Source of the DNA: Stenotrophomonas sp. WZN-1
GTDB lineage: Bacteria > Pseudomonadota > Gammaproteobacteria > Xanthomonadales > Xanthomonadaceae
Direction: 5' to 3'
NCBI RefSeq assembly: GCF_002192255.1
Contig: NZ_CP021768.1
Span: 576,001 to 640,000, forward strand
Length of the DNA stretch: 64,000 nt
The position numbers and the translations under genes were made by a program. Below the pieces are notes generated by a model. It had not been told where the DNA came from, searched no databases, and was given only the letters and a program-made list of their open reading frames with translations. Below are positions 16,882 through 24,811 of this stretch, piece by piece. The first letter of the stretch is position 1; every line of letters starts with the position of its first letter.

Positions 16882-17871
16882 ATGAAGCTTGGTTCTTTGA
16901 AGGAAGGCGGCCGCGACGGCACCCTGATCGTCGTCTCGCGTGACCTGCGCCACGGCGTGCGCGCCACCGGCATTGCCGCCACCCTGCAGCAGGCCCTGGA
17001 GGACTGGAGCCACATCGCACCGCGCCTGAACGCCCTGTACGAATCGCTCAACGCCGGCGACGCCGATGGCGTGTTCGACCTCGATCCGCAGGCGCTGGCC
17101 GCGCCGATGCCGCGTGCCTATGAGTTCGTCGATGGCAGCGCCTACCTGCCGCATGTCGAACGCGTGCGCCGCGCCCGTGGCGCTGAGGTGCCGGAGAGCT
17201 TCTACACCGACCCGCTGATGTACCAGGCCACCAGCGCCGGCTTCTACGGTCCGCGCGACGCGGTCAAGGTGGTCAGCGAGGACTACGGCATCGACCTGGA
17301 AGCGGAGATCGTGGTGATCACCGACGACGTGCCGATGGCCGCCACTCCGGAACAGGCCGCCGGCCATATCCAGCTGGTCGGCCTGGTCAACGATGTCTCG
17401 CTGCGCAACCTGATCCCGGGCGAGCTGGCCAAGGGCTTCGGCTTCCTGCAGTCCAAGCCGCGCTCGGCGCTGTCGCCGGTGTTCGTCACTCCCGATGAGC
17501 TGGGCGCCGCGTGGCAAGACAGCAAGGTGCACCTGCCGCTGTTGACCCACATCAACGGTCAGTGGTTCGGTGCGCCGGAAGCGGGCGTGGACATGCAGTT
17601 CAACTTCGCCCAGCTGGTCGCACATGCGGCCAAGACCCGTCCGCTGGGCGCCGGCACCATCGTCGGCTCGGGCACCATCGCCAACGAAGACACCAGCAAG
17701 GGTGCCTCGTGCTTCGCCGAGCAGCGCGTGGTCGAAACCCTGCGCGACGGCAAGCCGAGCACGCCGTTCATGTCGTTCGGCGATGTAGTCCGCATCGAGA
17801 TGCTCGATGCCGCCGGCAACAGCATCTTCGGTGCGATCGAGCAGCGCATCGAACAGGCCACCAAGGCCTGA
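16882..17871 (+). CDS. fumarylacetoacetate hydrolase family protein
   Basis: 329 residues of the FAH fold. It most likely hydrolyses 4-fumarylacetoacetate to fumarate and acetoacetate, the last step of tyrosine/homogentisate breakdown, because maleylacetoacetate isomerase follows 14 nt later. The metal-site signature is in DLEAEIVVITDDVP and LVGLVNDVSLRN; GTIVGSGTIANED is the conserved C-terminal motif. I chose the ATG at 16882, which gives MKLGSLKEGGRDG, the standard N terminus; the upstream extension of ten codons has no homology signature. Confidence 0.88.
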   Translation: MKLGSLKEGGRDGTLIVVSRDLRHGVRATGIAATLQQALEDWSHIAPRLNALYESLNAGDADGVFDLDPQALAAPMPRAYEFVDGSAYLPHVERVRRARGAEVPESFYTDPLMYQATSAGFYGPRDAVKVVSEDYGIDLEAEIVVITDDVPMAATPEQAAGHIQLVGLVNDVSLRNLIPGELAKGFGFLQSKPRSALSPVFVTPDELGAAWQDSKVHLPLLTHINGQWFGAPEAGVDMQFNFAQLVAHAAKTRPLGAGTIVGSGTIANEDTSKGASCFAEQRVVETLRDGKPSTPFMSFGDVVRIEMLDAAGNSIFGAIEQRIEQATKA

Positions 17872-17885
17872 GCAGGGAGGCGGCG

Positions 17886-18554
17886 ATGGAGATCCCGGTC
17901 GACGACGGCATCGTGCTGTACACCTACTGGCGATCCAGCGCCGCCTACCGCGTGCGCATCGGCCTGGAGCTGAAGGGCCTGGCCTGGGGCGCGCGGCCGG
18001 TGCACCTGGTGCGCGAGGGCGGCGAACAACACCTGGACGCCTATCGTGCGCTCAATCCGCAGCAGCTGGTGCCCACCCTGCTGCATGACGGGCATGCGCT
18101 TACCCAGTCGCTGGCGATCCTTGAGTACCTGGACGAGCGCTTCCCGCAGGTGCCGCTGCTGCCGGCCGACGCTGCTGGCCGCGCGCGGGTGCGGGCGCTG
18201 GCCCAGCTGGTGGCCTGCGACATCCACCCGATCAACAACCTGCGGGTGATGCAGTACCTGGAGCGCACCCTGCAACTGCCGGCCGACGCCCGCACGCAGT
18301 GGACGCTGCATTGGATCGCCGAGGGCTTTGCTGCGATGGAAGCCCTGCTGGCCAGCAGCACGGACACCGGCACCTTCTGCCACGGCGACCGTCCCGGGCT
18401 GGCGGACATCTGCCTGCTGCCGCAGCTGTACAACGCGCATCGTTTCGGCCTGGACCTGGCGCCGTACCCGACCCTGCGCCGCATCGAAGCGGCGTGCCAG
18501 GCAGTGGACGCCTTCGACCGCGCCCGCCCGGAAAACCAGCCCGACGCCACCTGA
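17886..18554 (+). CDS. maiA: maleylacetoacetate isomerase (zeta-class glutathione S-transferase)
   Basis: 222 residues. The N-terminal thioredoxin-like domain has the zeta-GST motif YWRSSAAYRVRIGLELKG (the catalytic serine region), followed by NPQQLVPTL and ALTQSLAILEYLDERFP; the helical C-terminal domain contains ACDIHPINNLRVMQYL. It isomerises 4-maleylacetoacetate to 4-fumarylacetoacetate using glutathione, feeding the upstream hydrolase. SD-like AGGGAGG precedes the ATG at 17886. The stop is followed within 6 nt by palindromic repeat R1. Confidence 0.92.
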   Translation: MEIPVDDGIVLYTYWRSSAAYRVRIGLELKGLAWGARPVHLVREGGEQHLDAYRALNPQQLVPTLLHDGHALTQSLAILEYLDERFPQVPLLPADAAGRARVRALAQLVACDIHPINNLRVMQYLERTLQLPADARTQWTLHWIAEGFAAMEALLASSTDTGTFCHGDRPGLADICLLPQLYNAHRFGLDLAPYPTLRRIEAACQAVDAFDRARPENQPDAT

Positions 18555-18559
18555 AAGTA

Positions 18560-18622
18560 GAGGGGGCGGAGGGGATTAAGTCGTATATGCACTTACGACT
18601 TAATCCCCTCCGTCCCCTTTCT
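18560..18622. repeat. palindromic repeat R1
   Basis: Two 23-nt arms (18562-18584 and 18595-18617) with one mismatch enclose the 10-nt loop atatgcactt. It lies between converging genes. The right arm supplies the last codons and the TAA stop of the UdgX-family gene on the reverse strand. A second copy, R2, is at 21386-21441. Confidence 0.85.
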
Positions 18623-20060
18623 GCCGCAATCGGGCCAGGTCATCGCGGAACAACCGGTAGGCATCCTCGCGGCGGGCATCGTTGGTCTGCCGCAACACCC
18701 ATGCCGGGTGCACCGTGGCGTAGCCGCGCGTGCCGTCCTCGAGGGTGTGCCAGCGTCCGCGGTCGCGTGAGAGGTCGAAATCACGACCGAATACCGAAGC
18801 TGCCGCAGTGGCGCCGAGGCACACGATCACCTGGGGCCGCACACGTGCGATCTCACCCATCAGCCAAGGGCGGCATGCCTGGACGTGGCGGCTCTCCGGC
18901 CGCTTGTGCAGCCGCACCTTGCCGCGCCGTTCATGGTGGAAGTGCTTCACCGCGTTGGTGAGGTACAGCTGGGCGCGATCGATTCCCAGTTCCGCCAGTG
19001 CGCGGTCCAGCACCTGGCCGGCAGGTCCTGCGAACGGCTGTCCGCGCAGGTCCTCGGTATCGCCAGGCTGTTCTCCGACCAGCATCACCTCGGCGCCTGC
19101 CGGCCCTTGCCCGAACACGGTCTGCGTGGCCTGCTCCCAAAGCGGGCACTGGCGGCAGGCACTGGCCTGTCCGCGCAGATTCTCCAGGCTGCTGGAATCG
19201 GTCGCCGATGTCGCAGCGTTCGCTCGCAGGGGAATCCGGCGTTGCGGTGCCTGCGCGGGACGGTCATGCATTTCCTGCACGCGGTCGGACGCGTCCCTCA
19301 CCAGGCGTGGCAGCAATTGTGCTTCAGGCAGGTGGCGCCAGTACTTTGCCGGCATCTCCTGCATCATCATCCGTGTGTTGAGCCGTGCCGGATTGAAGAT
19401 GCTCGCGTAGTAGGTCTGCCACAGCGACTCGCGTGCGTCCTCGGGCGGGGCGTCCTCGCGCCGTGCGCCGGGGCCGAAGGCAAGCGCCTGCCCATCCCAG
19501 GCGACGCTGCGCGAAGGCGTTAGGATCGCCCAGCGCATGCCGGTGAAGCGGCGCGCGAAGAAGGGCGCGACCCGATCGACAATGTGGTGCTGTGGCTCGA
19601 ACCAGGCGATGAACGCATCAGGCTGGCCAGGCACCTCGCGGAAGCGCACGAACGCCTTCATCTTGTGCGTGTCACGGCGGACCGCCTGGGTCATGGCCAT
19701 CGCCCGCAGTAGGTCGGCATCGGCGGGGTTTGACAGCACCGAGCGTTCGCCATGGGTGATGCGCCACAGCAACCGGTACAGGAGGGCCATGCGCTGCCCG
19801 TCGCGATGACACAGGCAGGTGGCCGCCAGCTCCAGGAAGTCGCGCGGTACGTTCGGTGCGCCAGCATCGGCCTGCACGGGCGCCGAGGTGACCGCGGGCG
19901 CATCCAGCAGTGATGCGTCGCTGCTCTCCAGCCAGTCCAGCTGCTCCGGCGCGACGCCGCGCAGCAGGGCTTCACGCGCACCGTTGCGCCAGGCCTCCAG
20001 CGACCATGGCGGATCCACCCGCAGCGACCAGCGCTGCGCGTCAGGCCGCGGACGGTGCAT
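18600..20060 (-). CDS. UdgX-family uracil-DNA glycosylase fused to a DUF4130 domain
   Basis: 486 residues in two parts. The N-terminal domain (about 1-260) is the DUF4130 type that accompanies a radical SAM partner. The C-terminal domain (about 285-480) is a family 4/5-like uracil-DNA glycosylase with iron-sulfur cysteines (ACRQC 301-305, Cys396), GEQPGDTED (329-337) and the UdgX loop GKVRLHKRP (380-388), equivalent to KRRIH. In M. smegmatis UdgX the loop histidine links covalently to the abasic site; here His385 is kept but the loop is altered. The start overlaps the radical SAM gene by 20 nt. The last six residues and stop are encoded by repeat R1. Confidence 0.87.
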   Translation of the reverse strand: MHRPRPDAQRWSLRVDPPWSLEAWRNGAREALLRGVAPEQLDWLESSDASLLDAPAVTSAPVQADAGAPNVPRDFLELAATCLCHRDGQRMALLYRLLWRITHGERSVLSNPADADLLRAMAMTQAVRRDTHKMKAFVRFREVPGQPDAFIAWFEPQHHIVDRVAPFFARRFTGMRWAILTPSRSVAWDGQALAFGPGARREDAPPEDARESLWQTYYASIFNPARLNTRMMMQEMPAKYWRHLPEAQLLPRLVRDASDRVQEMHDRPAQAPQRRIPLRANAATSATDSSSLENLRGQASACRQCPLWEQATQTVFGQGPAGAEVMLVGEQPGDTEDLRGQPFAGPAGQVLDRALAELGIDRAQLYLTNAVKHFHHERRGKVRLHKRPESRHVQACRPWLMGEIARVRPQVIVCLGATAAASVFGRDFDLSRDRGRWHTLEDGTRGYATVHPAWVLRQTNDARREDAYRLFRDDLARLRQKGDGGD

Positions 20061-21324
20061 CGAACAGCGAACCCTGTCGCGGGGGCGGGGCCAGCTGCGC
20101 GCGTAGCGCCGCCGGATCGTCCAGCGCCTTGCGCGGATGATGGTCGGCCAGTTGCACGAAGGGCAGCAACTTGCTCATGGGCGCCTTCAGGCGTGCCACA
20201 TCGGCTACCCGCAGGCGACCGTGGCGGCGTGCCATCAGCACGCGCTTGACGTTGCGCACGCCGAGGCCGGGCACGCGCAGCAGCATTTCCTTCGGTGCCC
20301 GGTTCAGATCGACCGGAAAGCGCTCGGGATGGCGGATCGCCCAGGCCATCTTCGGGTCGATATCCAGATCGAGCATGCCGTCCTGGGTGGTATCGGTAAT
20401 CTCATCCACGCCGTAGCCGTAGAAGCGCAGCAGCCAGTCAGCCTGGTAAAGGCGATGTTCGCGCTGCAGCGGTGGCGGCTGCAGTGGCAGCTGCCGGCTG
20501 GCGTCCGGAATCGGGCTGAACGCGGAGTAGTAGACCCGGCGCATGCGGTAGTTGCCGTACAGGCTGTCGGCGCTGGCCAGGATCTGCTGGTCGTTTGCCC
20601 CGTCCGCGCCGACGATCATCTGGGTGCTCTGCCCGGCCGGTGCAAAACGGGGAGGGCGCGGGCGAGCGCTGCGGCTGGCCGTCGGTGCCACCGCTGCAGG
20701 GGCATTGCGAGCTTCCTTGGCCTCCTCGATGCGCCAGCGCAGTTCGCCCATCGCGCCACGGATCGAATGCACCGTCTTTTCCGGCGCCAAGGCGCTCAGG
20801 CCGGCTTCGGTGGGCAGTTCCACGTTGATGGACAGGCGGTCGGCATAGCGCCCGGCACTGGCCAGCAGTTCCGGCGAGGACTCGGGAATGGTCTTGAGGT
20901 GGATGTAGCCGGCGTAGCGGTGTTCTTCGCGCAGCTGCCGGGCCACTTCCACCATCTGTTCCATGGTGTAGTCCGCATTGCGGATGATGCCGCTGGACAG
21001 GAACAGGCCCTCGATGTAGTTGCGCTTGTAGAAGTCCAGGGTGAGCGTGACCACCTCCTCCACGCTGAAACGTGCACGGGGCACGTTGCTGGAAACCCGG
21101 TTCACGCAATAGGCGCAGTCGTAGATGCAGAAGTTGGTCAGCAGGATCTTCAGCAATGAAACGCAGCGGCCATCGGGCGTGTAGCTGTGGCAGATGCCCA
21201 TGCCCTCGGTGCTGCCGATACCGCCACTGGCGCGCGAATCGCGCTTGCCCGAGCCGCTGGAGGCGCAGGAGGCGTCGTATTTGGCGGCGTCGGCCAGGAT
21301 GGCCAGCTTGCGGATGGTTTCCAT
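20041..21324 (-). CDS. putative DNA modification/repair radical SAM protein
   Basis: 427 residues. The radical SAM cluster motif is CIYDCAYC (Cys66, Cys70, Cys73). A barrel region contains LFLSSGIIRNADYTMEQM and the C-terminal part has helix-hairpin-helix signatures (LLRVPGLGVRNVKRVLMARRHG), indicating DNA binding. This family is regularly found next to the UdgX-DUF4130 protein and overlaps it here, so the two probably act on the same damaged or modified base. The chemistry is not established. The pair is isolated between repeats R1 and R2, which suggests an inserted cassette. Confidence 0.87.
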   Translation of the reverse strand: METIRKLAILADAAKYDASCASSGSGKRDSRASGGIGSTEGMGICHSYTPDGRCVSLLKILLTNFCIYDCAYCVNRVSSNVPRARFSVEEVVTLTLDFYKRNYIEGLFLSSGIIRNADYTMEQMVEVARQLREEHRYAGYIHLKTIPESSPELLASAGRYADRLSINVELPTEAGLSALAPEKTVHSIRGAMGELRWRIEEAKEARNAPAAVAPTASRSARPRPPRFAPAGQSTQMIVGADGANDQQILASADSLYGNYRMRRVYYSAFSPIPDASRQLPLQPPPLQREHRLYQADWLLRFYGYGVDEITDTTQDGMLDLDIDPKMAWAIRHPERFPVDLNRAPKEMLLRVPGLGVRNVKRVLMARRHGRLRVADVARLKAPMSKLLPFVQLADHHPRKALDDPAALRAQLAPPPRQGSLFDAPSAA

Positions 21325-21343
21325 TGAGGAAACCTACGGATGA

Positions 21344-21366
21344 GCGGTCTCATTGGATGAGACCGC
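21344..21366 (-). repeat. 9-bp hairpin upstream of the radical SAM gene
   Basis: GCGGTCTCA and TGAGACCGC pair perfectly around TTGGA. It lies between repeat R2 and the radical SAM start, in the leader of that gene. There is no T run, so terminator function is doubtful. Confidence 0.4.
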
Positions 21367-21385
21367 CCCTGAACGCTTCAGAAGA

Positions 21386-21441
21386 GGGGGCGGAGGGAGC
21401 GACGTCGCAAGTGCATATACGACTTAATCCCCTCCGTCCCC
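21386..21441. repeat. palindromic repeat R2, degenerate copy of R1
   Basis: The right arm 21419-21441 is identical to the R1 right arm. The left arm 21386-21408 matches R1 only at its outer and inner ends; the middle has become gagcgacgtcgc. The loop aagtgcatat (21409-21418) is the exact reverse complement of the R1 loop while the arms keep their orientation. It lies 12 nt after the pilU stop. Confidence 0.8.
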
Positions 21442-21453
21442 TTTCTCGTGCGG

Positions 21454-22581
21454 TCAGAAGCCGTGGGTGATGCTGGGTGCGCCCGCCGAGAAATCGGCGT
21501 ACGGGTCGTGCTCGCCGCTGCTGCCCTCGGACAGGCGGAACTTCAGGGCCAGGCCATCGCGAGAGTCGGCCGCGCGCAGCGCTTCCTCCTGCTCGATGAT
21601 GCCCGCCTTGGCCAGCCGGAACAGGCACTGGTCGAAGCTCTCCATGCCTTCTTCCAGCGAGCCTTCCATCGCCGCCTTGATCTCGTGCACCTGGCCGCGA
21701 CGCAGCAGGTCGCGGATCATCGGCGTGTTGATCAGCACCTCGGTGGCCGGCAGGCGACGGCCCTCCTTGTTCTTCACCAGGCGCTGGCTGATCACCGCAC
21801 GCAGGTTCAGCGCCAGGTTCATCAGCACGTTCTTGTGCGCGCTTTCCGGGAAGAAGTTGAGGATGCGCTCGATGGTCTGGTCGGCGTTGTTGGAGTGCAG
21901 GGTGGCCAGGCACAGGTGGCCGGTCTCGGCGAAGGCGATCGCCGCCTCCATCGTTTCCGCATCCAGGATTTCGCCGATCAGGATCACGTCCGGCGCTTCG
22001 CGCATCGCGTTCTTCAGTGCGTTGTGGAAGGCATGGGTGTCCAGCCCGACCTCGCGCTGGTTGACGATCGACATCTTGTGCTTGTGCAGGTACTCGATCG
22101 GATCCTCGATGGTGAGGATGTGACCGGTGGTGGTGCTGTTGCGGTGGTCGATCATCGACGCCAGCGAGGTGGACTTGCCGGAACCGGTGGACCCCACCAC
22201 CAGCACCAGCCCGCGCGGGGTCATGATGACGTCCTTCAGCACCTGCGGCAGGTTCAGCTCCTCGATGCTCGGAATCCGGCTGCGGATGGCGCGGATGACC
22301 ATGCCGACCTCGCCCCGCTGCTTGAACACATTGACGCGGAAGCGCCCGGCATCGGGCAGGGCGATGGCCATGTTGAGCTCCAGCTCGCGCTCGAACTGTG
22401 GCACCTGGCCTTCGTCCATCAGCGAGTAGGCGATCTTCTTGACCATGCCCGGTGGCAGGCCGGTGTTGCCCAGCGGATAAAGCTTCCCCTCGATCTTGAT
22501 GTAGACCGGTGCCCCGGTGGTCAGAAACATGTCCGAAGCGTTCTTTTCGGTCATCAGCTTCAGGAAGTAGCCGATATCCAT
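21454..22581 (-). CDS. pilU: type IV pilus retraction ATPase, PilU type
   Basis: 375-residue PilT-superfamily ATPase that helps power pilus retraction at the inner membrane. Walker A is GSTGSGKST, Walker B is VILIGEILDAETM, and there are Asp-box and His-box segments (TIEDPIEYLHKHK, TGHLCLATLHSNNADQT). The N terminus MDIGYFLKLMTEKNASDMFL and the length favour PilU over PilT (about 345 residues). The frame is open far upstream through other genes, but Met 22581 begins the family homology. No other pil gene is in the window; in related genomes pilT usually lies elsewhere or adjacent. Confidence 0.87.
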   Translation of the reverse strand: MDIGYFLKLMTEKNASDMFLTTGAPVYIKIEGKLYPLGNTGLPPGMVKKIAYSLMDEGQVPQFERELELNMAIALPDAGRFRVNVFKQRGEVGMVIRAIRSRIPSIEELNLPQVLKDVIMTPRGLVLVVGSTGSGKSTSLASMIDHRNSTTTGHILTIEDPIEYLHKHKMSIVNQREVGLDTHAFHNALKNAMREAPDVILIGEILDAETMEAAIAFAETGHLCLATLHSNNADQTIERILNFFPESAHKNVLMNLALNLRAVISQRLVKNKEGRRLPATEVLINTPMIRDLLRRGQVHEIKAAMEGSLEEGMESFDQCLFRLAKAGIIEQEEALRAADSRDGLALKFRLSEGSSGEHDPYADFSAGAPSITHGF

Positions 22582-22678
22582 TGCGAATTTTCCCCAACGA
22601 AACGGCCGACGCCCGTTGCCAGCACGGTGTCGGCTTGACGACAATGGCCGTGAACCGACAACCGGTACGGCCTCCCCA

Positions 22679-23068
22679 ATGAAACGACTTAGCTTCGCAC
22701 GAATGCGCCATGGCCTGTATGTGATGGCGTTTGCATTCGCACTGTCTGCCCCCGCCTGGGCGCAGGACGCTGCCCTGGAACTGGCGCAGGCCCGGCAGGC
22801 GGTCGACAAGGCCACCCAGGCCGATGCCGACCAGTACGCCCCGGACCTGATCGGACTGGCCCGGCAGGGGCTGGAGCAGGCCCAGCGTGCCGCCGGCGAC
22901 CGCCGCGAGCGCAAGAACGCCCCGGCGATGGCCCTGCGCGCCGCCGCCGATGCCGACCTGGCTCGCGTCCGCAGCGAGGAAGCCACCGTCACCGCGCAGC
23001 TGCAGCTGCGCCGCAACGAGGTCAACCAGCTGCAACGCCAGCTGTCGACCGGGGAGGACCGCCGGTGA
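22679..23068 (+). CDS. DUF4398 exported protein
   Basis: 129 residues. A signal peptide (FARMRHGLYVMAFAFALSAPAWAQ) is followed by a helical domain with repeated ALELAQARQAVDKATQ and LQLRRNEVNQLQRQL patterns, the DUF4398 type. The family is found in the periplasm or outer membrane beside OmpA-like proteins. The next gene overlaps the stop as GTGA, and that protein has the matching coiled-coil plus OmpA domain, so the two probably form one envelope complex. Exact function is unknown. Confidence 0.75.
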   Translation: MKRLSFARMRHGLYVMAFAFALSAPAWAQDAALELAQARQAVDKATQADADQYAPDLIGLARQGLEQAQRAAGDRRERKNAPAMALRAAADADLARVRSEEATVTAQLQLRRNEVNQLQRQLSTGEDRR

Positions 23069-23949
23069 AGCCGATGACCGCCGCAACCCTGGCCGCGCTT
23101 CTGGCGCTGCCGCCCCTGGCCGTGGCCGCCGACAACCCGATGGTGGCGCAGTTGAGCCAGCGGCTGATGGCCATTCAGGCCAATCCCGACACCGCTGAGC
23201 TGGGTGCCTTCGAGCGCATGCAGGCGCAGCAGGCCATCGCCACCCTGGACAAGGCCAAGCGCCGCGACCAGGAGCTGGCCACCTACCTGGCCGAGCGCCG
23301 GGTGGAGATCGCCGAGACTGCCGTGCGTACCGCACTGGCCGCGCGCGAGGTCGACCGCCTGGAGCGCACCCGCAGCGACCTGCTGATCGAGGCCAGCCGC
23401 CGCGATGCCGCCCGCGCCCGCCAGGAAGCCGAGCAGCTGAGAATGCAGGCGCAGATGCAGGCCGAGGAGGCGGAGCGCCTGCGCCAGGCCGCCGAGGCCG
23501 AAACCCTGGCCCGCCAGGACGCCGAGAACGCCCTGACCAGCGTGGCCGGCAAGCAGCAGCAGCGCCTCAGCGCCGCCCAGCAGAACGCCGCCAAGCTGGC
23601 CCGCGAGGAAGCCGAGCTGGTGTCCGGGCAGAAGCTGCCGGGTTCGAAGTTCGATGGCCGAGGCGAAGTCTTCACCTTCAATGGCGACGCATTCGCCGCA
23701 GGCGCTTCCAGCCTGTCCGGTGGGGCCCGCAACCAGGCCAAGGCGCTGGCCGAGTACTTGAACATCGGCAAGAAGGGCCGCCTGCGCATCGAGGCCTACG
23801 ACAGCGCCAACGGGGTCGGTCAGAAGCGCGCCGAAGCGCTGCGCGACGCCCTCGTTGCAGCCGGTGTCGCCAGCAACCGGATCCAGCTCAGTGGCAAGAA
23901 GGCTGCGTCTACCCGGGCACGCTCGGCCGAGGTCATCATCGCCCCGTAA
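23065..23949 (+). CDS. OmpA-family peptidoglycan-associated protein
   Basis: 294 residues from a GTG that overlaps the preceding stop (GTGA), with GGGGAGGA upstream. The signal peptide is MTAATLAALLALPPLAVAAD. A long helical region (about 40-190), rich in Arg, Glu and Ala, is predicted as coiled coil. The C-terminal OmpA domain (about 200-290) contains LAEYLNIGKKGRLRIEAYDS and GQKRAEALRDALVAAGV, which normally binds peptidoglycan. The usual NxxLSxxRA signature is weakened to GVGQKRAEA. It probably tethers the outer layer to the wall with its DUF4398 partner. Confidence 0.8.
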   Translation: MKPMTAATLAALLALPPLAVAADNPMVAQLSQRLMAIQANPDTAELGAFERMQAQQAIATLDKAKRRDQELATYLAERRVEIAETAVRTALAAREVDRLERTRSDLLIEASRRDAARARQEAEQLRMQAQMQAEEAERLRQAAEAETLARQDAENALTSVAGKQQQRLSAAQQNAAKLAREEAELVSGQKLPGSKFDGRGEVFTFNGDAFAAGASSLSGGARNQAKALAEYLNIGKKGRLRIEAYDSANGVGQKRAEALRDALVAAGVASNRIQLSGKKAASTRARSAEVIIAP

Positions 23950-23993
23950 TTGCTTGATATTGTTTGTTTTTCGTTGCGATGAGCATTCAGCCT

Positions 23994-24025
23994 GAACCCC
24001 GCCCCGGCGGGGTTCGGTCTTTTTG
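23994..24025 (+). terminator. terminator of the DUF4398-OmpA operon
   Basis: GAACCCC and GGGGTTC enclose an eight-base GC loop (23994-24015), followed by cggtcttttt. It lies 45 nt after the OmpA-like stop. Confidence 0.85.
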
Positions 24026-24273
24026 ACGCAGGGGTCTTGTACCCCGCCTTGAGCAGGCGTAGGGTCAATCGTCCGGGACGCAATGCTGCGGACCGGACGA
24101 TGGGAGGGCCGGGCCGATGCAAGCAGGGCGCGAACCGCAGCAGATCGACGTGCGCAGGCCAGTGCCGCAGGTCGTTGCAGGCGTCCAGGTGGCCATCGAC
24201 CGGCGCTCCTCCATGAACAACGCCCCGTGCCTTGCGGCCGGGGCGTTCGTGTATCTGTCGAAGGAGGTCCATC

Positions 24274-24510
24274 ATGTTTGAAGATCAGCCCCAGAGCGAG
24301 ATCGACGCCCGTCGCGCGCGTGATCCGGAGTTCAGGGCACTCCATGACCAGCACCGCAAGTTGAACAAGAAGTGCATGGACGCGGAGTTGGGTGTACTCC
24401 CGATCGATGATGTCACCCTGGGTCGCATGAAGCGTGAGAAGCTGCTGGCCAAGCAACGACTTCTGCGAATGTACGAAACACCGCTCCCAACGACGTCCCC
24501 CACGCTTTGA
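24274..24510 (+). CDS. DUF465 (YdcH-like) small protein
   Basis: 78 residues starting MFEDQPQSEIDA after a near-perfect ribosome-binding site (AAGGAGGT, 24261-24268). The central DPEFRALHDQHRKLNKKCMDAEL matches the DUF465/YdcH pattern of short helical hairpin proteins. Function is unknown. An upstream hairpin AACGCCCC/GGGGCGTT (24219-24247) may be a leader structure or a terminator for read-through. It stands alone between terminators. Confidence 0.8.
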   Translation: MFEDQPQSEIDARRARDPEFRALHDQHRKLNKKCMDAELGVLPIDDVTLGRMKREKLLAKQRLLRMYETPLPTTSPTL

Positions 24511-24811
24511 CGCACCCCGTCGCGCCCGGAACGGCGTGACCCGGCCATCGATGGCCCCGCCGGGCGCTCCTGCCCCGGCATCGCGGCACCGCCGATGAGG
24601 CGGCCGCGCCAAGGCACCACAGGCGGTGGTGCCTTGGCCTGCAGGCACAACTCACCGATGCGGGCGGTACCGGTCTCCTCGTCGATCCGGGGCCGCCCGC
24701 ATCCCTTTTGGCGGCAGGTGGGTGGCATGCCCGTACCGACCTGACATTCAGCGCCATCCGTCGGATAATCATCGGTCCGGCCCTGCGTGGCGCGAATCGA
24801 AAGTCCTCCGA
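24511..24811 (+). other. intergenic region with two strong hairpins
   Basis: 301 bp between the DUF465 gene and cystathionine beta-synthase. It holds two inverted repeats: CCAAGGCACCAC/GTGGTGCCTTGG (24609-24637) and GATGCGGGCGG/CCGCCCGCATC (24657-24703). The second is followed by a short cccttttgg and may stop transcription. A run of tctcctcg separates its arms. I found no reading frame here with protein-like composition. Confidence 0.5.

Noticed and set aside
21454..24648. A 1064-codon open frame on the reverse strand
   Set aside because: Only the part from Met 22581 matches a protein family (PilU). The remainder runs antisense to the DUF4398, OmpA-like and DUF465 genes, which have signals, starts and family motifs; high GC keeps the frame free of stops.
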